NCBI RefSeq assembly: GCF_030264295.1 | Contig: NZ_CP127173.1 | Span: 4,843,501 to 4,907,500 of the forward strand | Source: Amycolatopsis nalaikhensis | Lineage (GTDB): Bacteria; Actinomycetota; Actinomycetes; Mycobacteriales; Pseudonocardiaceae | Length of the DNA: 64,000 nt | Direction of reading: 5' to 3' | Shown here: positions 33,393-41,871 of the stretch, piece after piece | Layout of the letters: each line of letters begins with the position of its first letter | Position numbering within the stretch: the stretch's first letter is position 1 | Translations under genes and position numbers: made by a program | Notes under the pieces: generated by a model | Databases searched by the model: none | What the model saw: only the letters and a program-made list of their open reading frames with translations | What the model was told of the DNA's origin: nothing

Positions 33393-34340
33393 ATGACTTC
33401 GGTACTCGTTTACGGCGCCTACGGGCACACCGGCCGGTTCGTGGTGGCTGAGCTGCGCGAACGCGGTTTCACGCCGATCCTTTCCGGCCGCGACGCGGCG
33501 AAGCTGCCGGGCGGGCGGCCCGCGTCCGTCGACGACCCGGCGGCCCTCGACCGCGCGCTCGACGGCGTCGCGGCGGTGATCAACTGCGCGGGCCCGTTCG
33601 CCGCGACGGCCCTTCCGCTGGCCGAAGCCGCGATCCGCGCCGGGATCCCGTACGTCGACGTCGCCGCCGAGATCGAGGCCAACCTCGACACGCTCGCGCT
33701 CGACGCGGCCACCGCGGTGGTGCCCGCGATGGCGTTCTTCGGCGGCCTGGCCGACCTGCTGGCCACGACGGCGATGGGTGACTGGGCGGCGGCCGACGAA
33801 GTGCACGTCGCCTACGGACTCAGCGGCTGGCACCCGACGCCCGGAACGCTCGCCGCGGGCCGGGTGTCCCGTGACCGCCGCGGTGGCAAGCGCATCCGGT
33901 ACGCGGGCGGGCGGCTGGAATACCGTGACGACGCCCTGCCGACGCTGGACTGGACGTTCCCCGAGCCGCTCGGCACGCGGCCCGTCCTCGGCGAGTTCTC
34001 GATGGCCGACATCGTGACGATCCCGAGTCACCTGAAGGTTTCCGACGTGACCAGCTACATGACCCTCGACGCGGCGAACGGCCTGGCGGCGGCCGCCGAG
34101 CGCGACGCGGCCGAGACGTTCGTGGTCGACGTCGTGGTCCGCGCCGGCGGGGAGGAACGCCGGATCGTCGCCCGCGGCGAAGACATCTACGCGGTCAGCG
34201 CGCCGCTCGCCGTCGAAGCCGTGGCGCGGCTCCTCAGTGGACGGACGAAGGCGACGGGCGTCGCGTCGGCGGGGGAGATGTTCGACGCGCCGGACTTCCT
34301 GCGCGCGCTGGCACCGCACGTCACGGTCGAGTTCAGCTGA
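33393..34340 (+). CDS. Saccharopine dehydrogenase-like NAD(P)-binding protein
   Basis: A 315-residue protein with a Rossmann start (LVYGAYGHTGRFVVAELRERG) and the conserved VINCAGPFAATALPLAEAAI and YVDVAAEI stretches of the saccharopine dehydrogenase/trans-enoyl reductase group. The true reaction is unknown; mycobacterial relatives reduce lipid enoyl groups. It is divergent from the frameshifted GlxA-type regulator and overlaps the convergent AraC gene by 8 bp. Confidence 0.82.
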   Translation: MTSVLVYGAYGHTGRFVVAELRERGFTPILSGRDAAKLPGGRPASVDDPAALDRALDGVAAVINCAGPFAATALPLAEAAIRAGIPYVDVAAEIEANLDTLALDAATAVVPAMAFFGGLADLLATTAMGDWAAADEVHVAYGLSGWHPTPGTLAAGRVSRDRRGGKRIRYAGGRLEYRDDALPTLDWTFPEPLGTRPVLGEFSMADIVTIPSHLKVSDVTSYMTLDAANGLAAAAERDAAETFVVDVVVRAGGEERRIVARGEDIYAVSAPLAVEAVARLLSGRTKATGVASAGEMFDAPDFLRALAPHVTVEFS

Positions 34341-35253
34341 GGTCGGCCTTGCGGTAGCCGCCCGGGGTGGTCGCGTACTCGCGGCGGAAGGCTTTGGCGA
34401 AGGCGAACGCCGAGCCGTAGCCGACGGCGGCGGCCACCTGCGCCAGCGGCCGGTCGGTCTCGCGCAGCAGCCGTGCGGCGGTCGTCAGGCGCCAGCGGGT
34501 GAGGTAGGTCAGCGGCGGTTCGCCGACCAGCGCCGTGAACCGGCGGGCGAACGCGGCCCTCGACAGCCCGGCCGCCGCGCCGAGCTGCTCGACCGTCCAC
34601 GCCCGGGCCGGGTCGCCGTGGATGGCGGCCAGGGCTCGCGCGGTGACGGGGTCGGCGAGCGCGGCCGACCAGCCGGACGCCGTCTCGTTCAGCCAGGCGC
34701 GGAGCATGTACACGAGCAGGGCGTCCACCAGCGACGGTGCGACGACGGCGGCGCCGGGCGGGTGCGCCGCCAGCTCGTCGCCGAGGAGTCCGACCATCGC
34801 GTGCAGCCCGGCGTGGCGGCCCGGCGCCGCGGGCAGGTGCACGACTTCGGGCAGGTCGCGCAGGAGCGGGTGCGGCCGGTGCCGCCGCAGCCGGTACGCG
34901 CCGCAGACGATCGTCGCGCGGGCACCGGGACCGGGAAGCGAGACGCGGCCGAAGGGCGTCGCCGCCGACGGGCGCGTCGGCCGGAAGTCCACGAGGGACG
35001 CACCCGGCGCGGACACCACGGCGTGCGGGACACCGCGGCCGAGCAGGGCGACGTCACCCGCGCCGAGCTCGACCGGCGCGAAGCCGGGCTCGCCGGGCAG
35101 CGGCGTCAGCCAGGCCGTGCCGTCCAGCACGACGTGGAACGCGGCCCCGGTGGTGTGGTCGAACCGCAGGCCCCACGGCGCGTGCGCCTCGGTGTGGGCC
35201 GCGACCGGAGTCCCGGCGCGCAAGGCCGCCAGCACGTCGGCGAGCACGTCCAT
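34333..35253 (-). CDS. AraC family regulator with cupin sensor domain
   Basis: A 306-residue regulator. An N-terminal cupin_6-like domain (WGLRFDHTTGAAFHVVLDG, then LGAGDVALLGRGVPHAV) precedes two HTH motifs (WTVEQLGAAAGLSRAAFARR and VGYGSAFAFAKAFRREY). The ligand is unknown. The gene diverges from the NmrA-like gene at 35338, its probable target. Confidence 0.9.
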   Translation of the reverse strand: MDVLADVLAALRAGTPVAAHTEAHAPWGLRFDHTTGAAFHVVLDGTAWLTPLPGEPGFAPVELGAGDVALLGRGVPHAVVSAPGASLVDFRPTRPSAATPFGRVSLPGPGARATIVCGAYRLRRHRPHPLLRDLPEVVHLPAAPGRHAGLHAMVGLLGDELAAHPPGAAVVAPSLVDALLVYMLRAWLNETASGWSAALADPVTARALAAIHGDPARAWTVEQLGAAAGLSRAAFARRFTALVGEPPLTYLTRWRLTTAARLLRETDRPLAQVAAAVGYGSAFAFAKAFRREYATTPGGYRKADLS

Positions 35254-35337
35254 CGGCCCACCATAACGAGACGAACGGACAACACAACGCGCTTTTCAGC
35301 CATTCTCCGTCTCGCCATCGCTGCCTAACTTGAAGGC

Positions 35338-36177
35338 ATGACTGTGTGGGTTGAAGGAGCGACGGGCAAGGCGGGCCGCCGCGTGGTGGACGCGCTGACG
35401 GCGGCGGGGGTGCCGGTGCGGGCCGCGAGCCGCCACCCCGGGCCGGCGCACGGCCCGGTGACGCCGGTGCGGTTCGACTGGACCGACGAGACGACGTGGG
35501 CCCCGGCACTGGGCGACGCGGAGGCGTTGTTCGTGAAAGGGCTGGACAGCGACGTCGACGCGGCGAAGGTCATCGCCCGGCTGATCGCCTCGGCGCCGTC
35601 CGCGCGCCGCGTGGTGCTGATGTCCGCGGCGGGCGTCGACCGGGCACCGGACCACGCGCCGCGGCGGGCGGTCGAGCTGGCGGTGCGGGACTCCGGCTTG
35701 CCGTGGACCGTCTTGCGGCCGAACTGGTTCCTGCAGAACTTCGGCGAGGACGAGTGGGTCTTCGCGAGGGCGTTGCGCGAGACGGGCGAGCTGTACGCGG
35801 GAAGCGGCGACAGCCGGGTGAGCTTCACGGACACCCGCGACCTCGCCGACGCGGCGGTCACGGTCCTCACGGAGAACGGCCACGACGGCCGCGGCTACAC
35901 GATCACGGGACCGGAGGCGGTGACGTTCGGGGAGGTGGCCCGGGTGCTCGCGGAGGCATCGGGCCGCCCGATCCGCCACCGCGACGCGACCCCGGCGGAG
36001 CACCAGGCGCACTTCGCGAAGTCCGGCCGCCCCGACGCGTGGGTGGAGCACATGCTGGAGCTGTTCGAGCTGGTGCGGGCGGGGGTGAGCGCGCCGGTGT
36101 CGGACGACTTCCGGCGGCTCACGGGAAAGGCACCCCGCACGCTGGCGGCGTACGCGGAGGAGAGGTGGCGGAGCTGA
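35338..36177 (+). CDS. NmrA-like NAD(P)H-binding protein
   Basis: A 279-residue atypical short-chain dehydrogenase fold. The start WVEGATGKAGRRVVDALTAA is the cofactor loop, and WTVLRPNWFLQNFGED is the typical NmrA region. The Tyr-x-x-x-Lys pair of classical SDRs is absent. Homologues act as redox sensors or NADPH-quinone reductases. GAAGG lies just before the ATG. Confidence 0.87.
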   Translation: MTVWVEGATGKAGRRVVDALTAAGVPVRAASRHPGPAHGPVTPVRFDWTDETTWAPALGDAEALFVKGLDSDVDAAKVIARLIASAPSARRVVLMSAAGVDRAPDHAPRRAVELAVRDSGLPWTVLRPNWFLQNFGEDEWVFARALRETGELYAGSGDSRVSFTDTRDLADAAVTVLTENGHDGRGYTITGPEAVTFGEVARVLAEASGRPIRHRDATPAEHQAHFAKSGRPDAWVEHMLELFELVRAGVSAPVSDDFRRLTGKAPRTLAAYAEERWRS

Positions 36178-36196
36178 ACTCCCGGAAACTCGCTCG

Positions 36197-36270
36197 TGGG
36201 CCCGGAGAGACTCGAACTCTCACTGGCATGGACCTAAACCATGTGCCTCTGCCAATTGGGCTACGGGCCC
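36197..36270 (-). tRNA. tRNA with UAG anticodon (reads Leu CUA), short variable arm
   Basis: On the minus strand a 74-nt cloverleaf is complete: acceptor GGGCCCG pairs perfectly with CGGGCCC, A at position 73; D arm with AATTGGCAGA; anticodon stem CATGG/CCATG; loop TTTAGGT gives anticodon TAG; a five-base variable region CCAGT; T arm GAGAG-TTCGAGT-CTCTC. The anticodon assigns it to leucine (CUA). Bacterial leucine tRNAs normally have a long variable arm, so this class I shape is unusual. No CCA is encoded. Confidence 0.85.
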
Positions 36271-36368
36271 CCGTACCCGGAAGCGTAGCGTGCGGCGTGG
36301 CCCGTGCGGCGGTGGCGGGGCGGTCGACTAAGTTGGGGCCCGGAAGTCCCATGCGGCGAGGAGGACAC

Positions 36369-36590
36369 GTGGCCCGCGATCCCGAGACGATCGAGCGTGA
36401 GATCGAGCAGGCGAGGACCGCTTTGGCGGCGACGCTCGACCAGCTGACCGTCAAGGCCGACCCGAAGAAGCTCGCGGACGCGGCGAAGGACGGCGTGCGC
36501 GCCAAGCTGGACGACCCCAAGGTCAAGTACCCGCTGATCGGTGCGGGTGTGCTCGTGCTCGTCCTGCTGGTGCGCAAGCTGCTCAAGTAG
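36369..36590 (+). CDS. DUF3618 domain protein
   Basis: A 73-residue protein. The N-terminal PETIEREIEQARTALAATLD is the DUF3618 signature, and one C-terminal membrane helix (YPLIGAGVLVLVLLVRKLL) follows. GTG 36369 is preceded by GAGGA. Such proteins are widespread small actinobacterial membrane proteins of unknown role. Confidence 0.88.
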   Translation: MARDPETIEREIEQARTALAATLDQLTVKADPKKLADAAKDGVRAKLDDPKVKYPLIGAGVLVLVLLVRKLLK

Positions 36591-36593
36591 GGC

Positions 36594-37025
36594 TCAGGCG
36601 CGGGCCTGCTCCGCCGCCTTCTCGGTGGCCGGTGCGGGCTCGGCCGCCTGCTTGCGGTCCTCGACCGCCTTGGGGAGCTGCTTGCTCGGCGGCAGCTGGG
36701 GCTTCTTGTCCGCCGCGGCCGGTTCCTTCTCCGCCGTCTGCTGCTTCGGCACGCTGCCGGGCGGCGGGACCTCGAGCGGCGGGAGCTTCGGGAGCGTCAG
36801 CCGGGCCGTCATGTAGGTGCTGGTGAACTCCAGCGCGCTGCCGTTGAGCAGGTGCACCACCGTGGCCTTGGCGTCGGCGCCGAGCTCCTCGACCAGCTGG
36901 TCGGCCCGGTCCCGCGCCGCGATGATGCCGGGTGCCCGCGCGGTCAGCTCCTTGCCGTTGCCGCTGACCGTGATCGCCCAGTCGGCGTCCTCTTGGACGT
37001 ATGTCGCCGTGATCGTTTCCACCAT
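36594..37025 (-). CDS. Conserved hypothetical protein with Pro/Lys-rich tail
   Basis: A 143-residue protein. The first 75 residues form a predicted alpha/beta domain (TITATYVQEDADWAITVSGN, DRADQLVEELGADAKATVV). The rest is a disordered tail rich in Pro, Lys, Ala and Glu. ATG 37025 has GAGGCAG just upstream. The N-terminal part looks somewhat like HicB-type domains, but no partner gene is present. Function unknown. Confidence 0.65.
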   Translation of the reverse strand: MVETITATYVQEDADWAITVSGNGKELTARAPGIIAARDRADQLVEELGADAKATVVHLLNGSALEFTSTYMTARLTLPKLPPLEVPPPGSVPKQQTAEKEPAAADKKPQLPPSKQLPKAVEDRKQAAEPAPATEKAAEQARA

Positions 37026-37227
37026 CTGCCTCACGCCCCTCTCCTCCACCATGCTTTACACAACCGTGACGCGGCCACCGCATTCCCATGACGCGATAAC
37101 CGCGCCCCCTCTCGGCTGCGAAAAGTCCAGCACACTTTCTACCGTGTCGCGGATACCGTAGAGCAACTCTGTGTCACAGGACACGACAGCGCTGAGTAAT
37201 GACCGAATGGCCTAATGCACTTGCAAG

Positions 37228-37827
37228 CTACCGTGCACGGTGCTGGAGGCCGCTCCACAGCACGTCCATGGCGTATTCGGTGGCCTGCTCGGGGCTCACT
37301 CCGTCGTGCCGTTCGCACCAGATCGCGAGGCGTTCGCAGGCGCCGACCACGAATTCCGCGGCCGCTTCGACCCTCAGCTCGTCGCCGCTGTCGAAGTAGC
37401 CGCTCATCAGCGCGGCGATCAGGTCGGTCTGCTGGCGGCGGGTCTCCTCGACCTCGTCCGCGGCCGGCGTGCCGATCAGGGCCATCTCGTGCCGCAGCAG
37501 GGACCATGCCTGGCGCCGCTCGCGGATGAAGACGAAGAACGCCAGCAGGCCGCGGCGCAGGGCGTCCTCGGCGGTGGCCGCGCCGACCGTCGCCTGCTCG
37601 GTGACCTCGCGCAGCACCGCCCGCGACTGCCGGATGCAGGCCAGCAGCAGGCCCTCCTTCGAGTTGAAGTACTCGTAGAGCATCGGCTTCGAGACGCCGA
37701 CGAGCTCGGCGATCTCGTCCATGGACGCCGCCGCGTAGCCGCGGGCCGCGAAGACCTCTTCGGCGACCTCGATCATCTGTCGTTCGCGCTCGGCCCGGGG
37801 CATGCGCTTGCGCTTCGCGGTGGTCAC
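37228..37827 (-). CDS. TetR family transcriptional regulator
   Basis: A 199-residue repressor-type protein. The N-terminal HTH (VFAARGYAAASMDEIAELVG, then SKPMLYEYFNSKEGLL) precedes a helical ligand domain. GTG 37827 is preferred; TTG 37836 is possible. It diverges from the flavin monooxygenase gene with a 71-bp intergenic region, so it most likely represses that gene. Confidence 0.92.
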   Translation of the reverse strand: MTTAKRKRMPRAERERQMIEVAEEVFAARGYAAASMDEIAELVGVSKPMLYEYFNSKEGLLLACIRQSRAVLREVTEQATVGAATAEDALRRGLLAFFVFIRERRQAWSLLRHEMALIGTPAADEVEETRRQQTDLIAALMSGYFDSGDELRVEAAAEFVVGACERLAIWCERHDGVSPEQATEYAMDVLWSGLQHRAR

Positions 37828-37844
37828 GGGCAACACTCTACCGC

Positions 37845-37881
37845 TAGTAACCTACTCCAAGTAAGCTGGACGACGAGTAAC
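37845..37881. promoter_or_regulatory. Candidate TetR operator region with repeated AGTAA
   Basis: AGTAA occurs three times (37846, 37860 and 37876) and AGTA-ACC-TACT (37846-37856) forms a small inverted repeat, all between the divergent TetR and monooxygenase starts. Repeats in such a short gap commonly bind the local regulator. Confidence 0.4.
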
Positions 37882-37898
37882 AGGAAACGGGAGGCGTG

Positions 37899-39350
37899 AT
37901 GGGCGAGGAGACCGGGGTCGTCATCGTCGGGACCGGGTTCTCCGGTCTGGGCATGGCGATCCAGCTGCGCAAGGAGGGCCGCGAGGACTTCGTCATCCTC
38001 GAAAAGGCGCACGACGTCGGCGGCACCTGGCGGGACAACAGCTACCCCGGGTGCGCCTGCGACATCCCGTCGCACATGTACTCGTTCTCCTTCGAGCAGA
38101 ACCCGGGCTGGTCGCGGGCCTACTCGCCGCAGCCGGAGATCTGGCGGTACATGCGCGAGGTCGCCGACAAGTACGAGCTGCGCCGGTTCATCCGCTTCGG
38201 CCAGGAGATGACCGGCGCCCGCTGGGACGCCGACGAGAACCGCTGGCACGTCGCCACCAAGGGCGGCGACGAGTTCGTCGGGCACGCCCTCGTCGCCGGG
38301 GTCGGCGCGCTGCACCTGCCGATGATCCCCGAGCTGCCCGGCATCGAGAACTTCGACGGCCCCGCGTTCCACTCCGCGCAATGGCGCCACGACGTCGACC
38401 TCAAGGGCAAGAAGGTCGCCGTCATCGGCACCGGCGCCAGCGCCGTCCAGTTCGTCCCGAAGATCGCCCCGGACGTCGAAGAGCTGACCCTGTTCCAGCG
38501 GACGCCGCCGTGGATCATGCCCAAGGCCGACCACGAGATGTCCGGGCGCACCCGCGCGCTGTTCAAGGCGTTCCCGCCGGCCCAGCGCGCCTACCGGAAC
38601 CTGCTCTACTGGATGCTCGAAGCCCGCGCGATCGGCTTCAACGGCCAGTCGTGGGTGATGAAGCTCGGGCAGCGGATCGCCCAGCGCAACATCGACCGCG
38701 CGATCAAGGACCCGCGGCTGCGGCGCAAGGTCACCCCGGACTACACCATGGGCTGCAAGCGCGTGCTCATCTCGAACGACTACTACCCGGCGCTGGCGCG
38801 GGACAACGTCGACGTCGTCACCGACGGCGTGCGCGAGGTCCGCGAGCACAGCGTCGTCGACGCGGCCGGCGTCGAGCACGAGGTCGACGCGATCATCTAC
38901 GGCACCGGCTTCCACGTCACCGACGCCTTCGACGACCTGGAGATCGTCGGCCGCGACGGGCGCAACCTCGGCAAGGAGTGGGCGACCGAGGGGATGCGGA
39001 CGCACCTCGGCATCACCGTCGCCGGGTTCCCGAACCTGTTCTTCCTGCTCGGGCCCAACACCGGCCTCGGGCACAACTCCGTCGTGTTCATGATCGAGGC
39101 CCAGATCTCCTACGTCGCCGAGGCGCTGCGGCTGGCCCGCGGGAAGGCCATCGAGCCGAAGCCCGAGGTGCAGGAGCGGTTCAACACCCAGATCCAGCGC
39201 AAGCTGGCCAAGGGCATCTGGACGCGCGGGGGCTGCAAGAGCTGGTACCTGGACGCGAAGGGCGTCAACCGGACGATCTGGCCCGGCTTCACCTGGCGCT
39301 ACTGGCTGGACACGCGCAAGGTGCGGCGCGAGGACTTCCTGGTCGGCTGA
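37899..39350 (+). CDS. Flavin-dependent monooxygenase, Baeyer-Villiger type
   Basis: A 483-residue FAD/NADPH enzyme. The FAD Rossmann motif is VVIVGTGFSGLGMAIQL, the NADPH motif is VAVIGTGASAVQFVP, and between them FDGPAFHSAQW matches the Baeyer-Villiger fingerprint FxGxxxHxxxW. It would insert oxygen next to a ketone or oxidise a heteroatom. GGGAGG ends four bases before ATG 37899. A divergent TetR gene likely controls it by sensing the substrate. Confidence 0.92.
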   Translation: MGEETGVVIVGTGFSGLGMAIQLRKEGREDFVILEKAHDVGGTWRDNSYPGCACDIPSHMYSFSFEQNPGWSRAYSPQPEIWRYMREVADKYELRRFIRFGQEMTGARWDADENRWHVATKGGDEFVGHALVAGVGALHLPMIPELPGIENFDGPAFHSAQWRHDVDLKGKKVAVIGTGASAVQFVPKIAPDVEELTLFQRTPPWIMPKADHEMSGRTRALFKAFPPAQRAYRNLLYWMLEARAIGFNGQSWVMKLGQRIAQRNIDRAIKDPRLRRKVTPDYTMGCKRVLISNDYYPALARDNVDVVTDGVREVREHSVVDAAGVEHEVDAIIYGTGFHVTDAFDDLEIVGRDGRNLGKEWATEGMRTHLGITVAGFPNLFFLLGPNTGLGHNSVVFMIEAQISYVAEALRLARGKAIEPKPEVQERFNTQIQRKLAKGIWTRGGCKSWYLDAKGVNRTIWPGFTWRYWLDTRKVRREDFLVG

Positions 39351-39398
39351 GGTCGTGAGTGTTTAGGGCGGTTAGAACCGCCCTAAACACTCACGACC
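39351..39398. repeat. Intact 48-bp palindrome downstream of the monooxygenase gene
   Basis: A perfect 23-bp inverted repeat (39351-39373 and 39376-39398) with a 2-base centre, giving TTAGAA in the middle. It starts at the base after the stop codon and lies between convergent genes, so it is a likely two-way terminator. A second copy at 49413 is split by an insertion sequence. Confidence 0.9.
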
Positions 39399-39404
39399 GC
39401 GGGA

Positions 39405-39874
39405 TCAGCGGGAGGCGTAGCGGCGGAGGCGGGCGATCAGGTCCACGGTCGGCAGCTCGCACAGCTCGGCCATGCGCTCCAGGGCGGGCAGGTCGAGCGC
39501 GACCTCGCCGGCCCCGTGGTCGCCCGCCTGGCGCAGGCGGTCCTCGGCCCAGCGGCGCAGCGGCAGCAGCTCGGGCGAGGCGTCGGCGACGACCTTCCGC
39601 AGGTCGACCCGGACCCGCCCGGGCTCGTCGACGAACACCCGGCGGTGCACCTTGGCCAGCAGGTCCTGGGGAGCTCGTCCATCGCGACGCACAGCTCGAC
39701 CAGGCGCACCACGGAACACTGTCTGGTGCCCAGTTCGTAGGTGGCCAGCGTCTGCAGCGAAATCTCGCTCTGCAGGTGCTGGTTCAGTTCCTTGCGCGTC
39801 CATCCTCGGCTGCGCCGGAGCTTGCGGAGCTCGTCCCCGAGTATCCGCTGATAGTCCTCAGCGTCGATCAGCAC
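39405..39874 (-). pseudogene. XRE-type regulator, frameshifted
   Basis: The first part has a helix-turn-helix (LGDELRKLRRSRGWTRKELN, then ISLQTLATYELGTRQCSVVR). After CVAMDELP the frame changes into low-quality sequence, while the natural continuation QDLLAKVHRRVFVDEPGRVR runs in another frame to 39405. One base lost from the CCCC run near 39668 explains this. GTG 39874 has GGGGA seven bases upstream. If repaired the protein has about 156 residues. It resembles actinobacterial regulators of unknown target. Confidence 0.72.
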
Positions 39875-40054
39875 ATCAATGTCCCCTGCCGTGCTCTCCC
39901 GCGGCACCGCCCGGGTGGTGACATTCCCGTGCAGGTGCACCCTCACGTGTATGTAAGTGCGGAGGAGCCCGGCCCTTACGCGGATTCGGGCATGTCTTTG
40001 ATACCGATTGCGCGAGTTAGGCCGAACGGGTTAACAGAGGCGGTGCGAACTGCG

Positions 40055-41728
40055 TCAATTGACGCAAGGAACGCCCTCGGCGGTGATCGGCTTCTCGTCG
40101 TCGGCGACCGGCGGCGGGGCCGGGGCCTGCGACGTCGTGCCCGCGGCCGCACCCGCGCCGGAGCCCGCGTTCGAGGCCGTGCCCTCGTAGTCGGCGCCGA
40201 GGAAGACCATCACGTGCCCGGCCTGGACGCTCTTGTCCTCTTGGATCGTCGGCGAGCCGCCGAGCGCGTCCGCGACGGCCTGGCCGGCGTCCTTGCCGCC
40301 CTTCGGCACCCAGATCACCGTGGTCTTGCGCGAGGTCGCGTTCGCCGTCTCGCCCGGCGTGAAGCCCTTGCCTTCGAGGTTCTTGGCGACGCTCGCGGCC
40401 AGCCCGGTGCGGCCCGAGGCGTTGCGGACGTCGACCGTGGTCGCCTTGTTCGCGCTGTCTGCCTGCTGGGCGGGCGGGGCCGTCTGGCCCGGCTGCGGCC
40501 CGGCGAGACCCTGCACGAACTGCTTCACCTCGGCCGGGTCGACCTGGATGGCGACGCCGTCCTCGGGCGTGCGGTACTCGACGTTCTTCACCGGGATGGT
40601 GCGGAACTCGAGCTGGCCGCCGGTCAGGCCCTTCATCTGCTGGGCGAACCCGAAGATGTCCCAATTCTGGTTGAGCACGACCGACTTCTTGATCGCGTCG
40701 ATCAGGTCGTTGAGCTTCGACGGGTTGGTCAGGGTGCCCGCCGAGAGCACCTTGCGGGCCATGCCCGCCATGAACACCTGCTGCCGGACGACCCGGTCGA
40801 GGTCGCCGTTGGGCAGGCCGTGGCGCTGGCGGACGAACTCGAGCGCCTCGACGCCGGAGATCGTGTGCTGGCCCTTGGTGAAGTTCGCGCCGGAGTACTG
40901 GTCCTTGACGTTGTTGTTCAGGCAGACGTCGACGCCGCCGATGGCCTTGGTGATGTCGCTGAAGCCGAGCAGGTTGACCGCGGCGTAGTTGTCGATGGTC
41001 GACCCGGTGAGCTTCTCGACGGTCTGGATCAGCTCCTTCGCCCCGGCCTGGTTGGCCTTGACGTCGAGCTCCTTCGGGTCGGTGACGCCCTGCTTCTGCA
41101 GGTCCTTGCGGGCCGCCAGCATCGCGCGGGCGTACGCCGAGTTGATCTTGTGCTTGCCGTAGCCGCCGGGGATGTCGACGTAGGTGTCGCGGGGCAGCGA
41201 GATCGCGACGGCCTTGCTGCCGTCGTTCGGGATGTGCACGAAGATCAGGGAGTCGGTGTTGAGCTCGCCGTCGGCCTCGCCGGCGCGCAGCTCGTCGAGC
41301 ACCTCGCGCGGCAGCGGGTTGCCCTGGGCGTCGGTGCGGCTGTCCAGGCCGACCAGCAGGATGTCGCGGGCGCCGTCGGCGGGCTTGTCGCCACCGCCGT
41401 CGTCGCTGATCACGTTCGCGTAGTTCAGCCCGTTGACGAGGCCCTGCATGGCCGCCCACGCGTACCCGGTCAGGCCCATCACCAGCAGCGACACGACCGC
41501 CAGGGCGATCTTCGCGCCGCGGAAGGAGTTGCGGCGGGCCCGCGGGGCCGGGCGCGGCTGGGGGCGGCGGGGCGGCGGGCTGCCGCGGCGCGCGTCCGCC
41601 GGCTCCCGGCGAGGAGCCGGGCGGCGCGGGGGCGGGGTGCCGCGCCGGGCGTCGTCCCGCCCTGGCTCGTCCTGCCAGGGGCGGGCGGGGCGGCGGCCGC
41701 CTTGCCCGTTCCGAGGCGGGTGATCCAC
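40055..41728 (-). CDS. LytR-CpsA-Psr (LCP) family cell-wall glycopolymer ligase
   Basis: A 557-residue type II membrane protein. A Pro/Arg-rich cytoplasmic start of about 65 residues precedes a membrane helix (IALAVVSLLVMGLTGYAWA). The LCP catalytic domain follows with DILLVGLDSRTD, VAISLPRDTYVDIPG, HKINSAYARA and VRQRHGLPNGDLDRVVRQQ, then a LytR_C domain (about residues 430-510). It transfers lipid-linked glycopolymers such as arabinogalactan to peptidoglycan. GTG 41728 is the start. Confidence 0.93.
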   Translation of the reverse strand: MDHPPRNGQGGRRPARPWQDEPGRDDARRGTPPPRRPAPRREPADARRGSPPPRRPQPRPAPRARRNSFRGAKIALAVVSLLVMGLTGYAWAAMQGLVNGLNYANVISDDGGGDKPADGARDILLVGLDSRTDAQGNPLPREVLDELRAGEADGELNTDSLIFVHIPNDGSKAVAISLPRDTYVDIPGGYGKHKINSAYARAMLAARKDLQKQGVTDPKELDVKANQAGAKELIQTVEKLTGSTIDNYAAVNLLGFSDITKAIGGVDVCLNNNVKDQYSGANFTKGQHTISGVEALEFVRQRHGLPNGDLDRVVRQQVFMAGMARKVLSAGTLTNPSKLNDLIDAIKKSVVLNQNWDIFGFAQQMKGLTGGQLEFRTIPVKNVEYRTPEDGVAIQVDPAEVKQFVQGLAGPQPGQTAPPAQQADSANKATTVDVRNASGRTGLAASVAKNLEGKGFTPGETANATSRKTTVIWVPKGGKDAGQAVADALGGSPTIQEDKSVQAGHVMVFLGADYEGTASNAGSGAGAAAGTTSQAPAPPPVADDEKPITAEGVPCVN

Positions 41729-41871
41729 GCGGGTGACTCCTCACTGCTTCGATCGGTGGTCCTGGGGTTGGGACGCATGGTGCCGTCCCCGGGTTGCCGT
41801 AGCGTTACACATCCCCCTCCGGATGTGGCGCGCACCACCCAGTTTCCCGCAGGTTCGCCGGTTACGCCTGG

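Noticed and set aside
36197..36270. Amber-suppressor tRNA
   Set aside because: The anticodon is UAG, which reads CUA; an amber suppressor would need CUA as anticodon.
37228..39350. Part of a natural product gene cluster
   Set aside because: A TetR plus monooxygenase pair alone; no polyketide, peptide or terpene synthase genes in the window.
39405..39946. Two separate small genes in overlapping frames
   Set aside because: The two frames together make one continuous regulator; neither alone looks complete.
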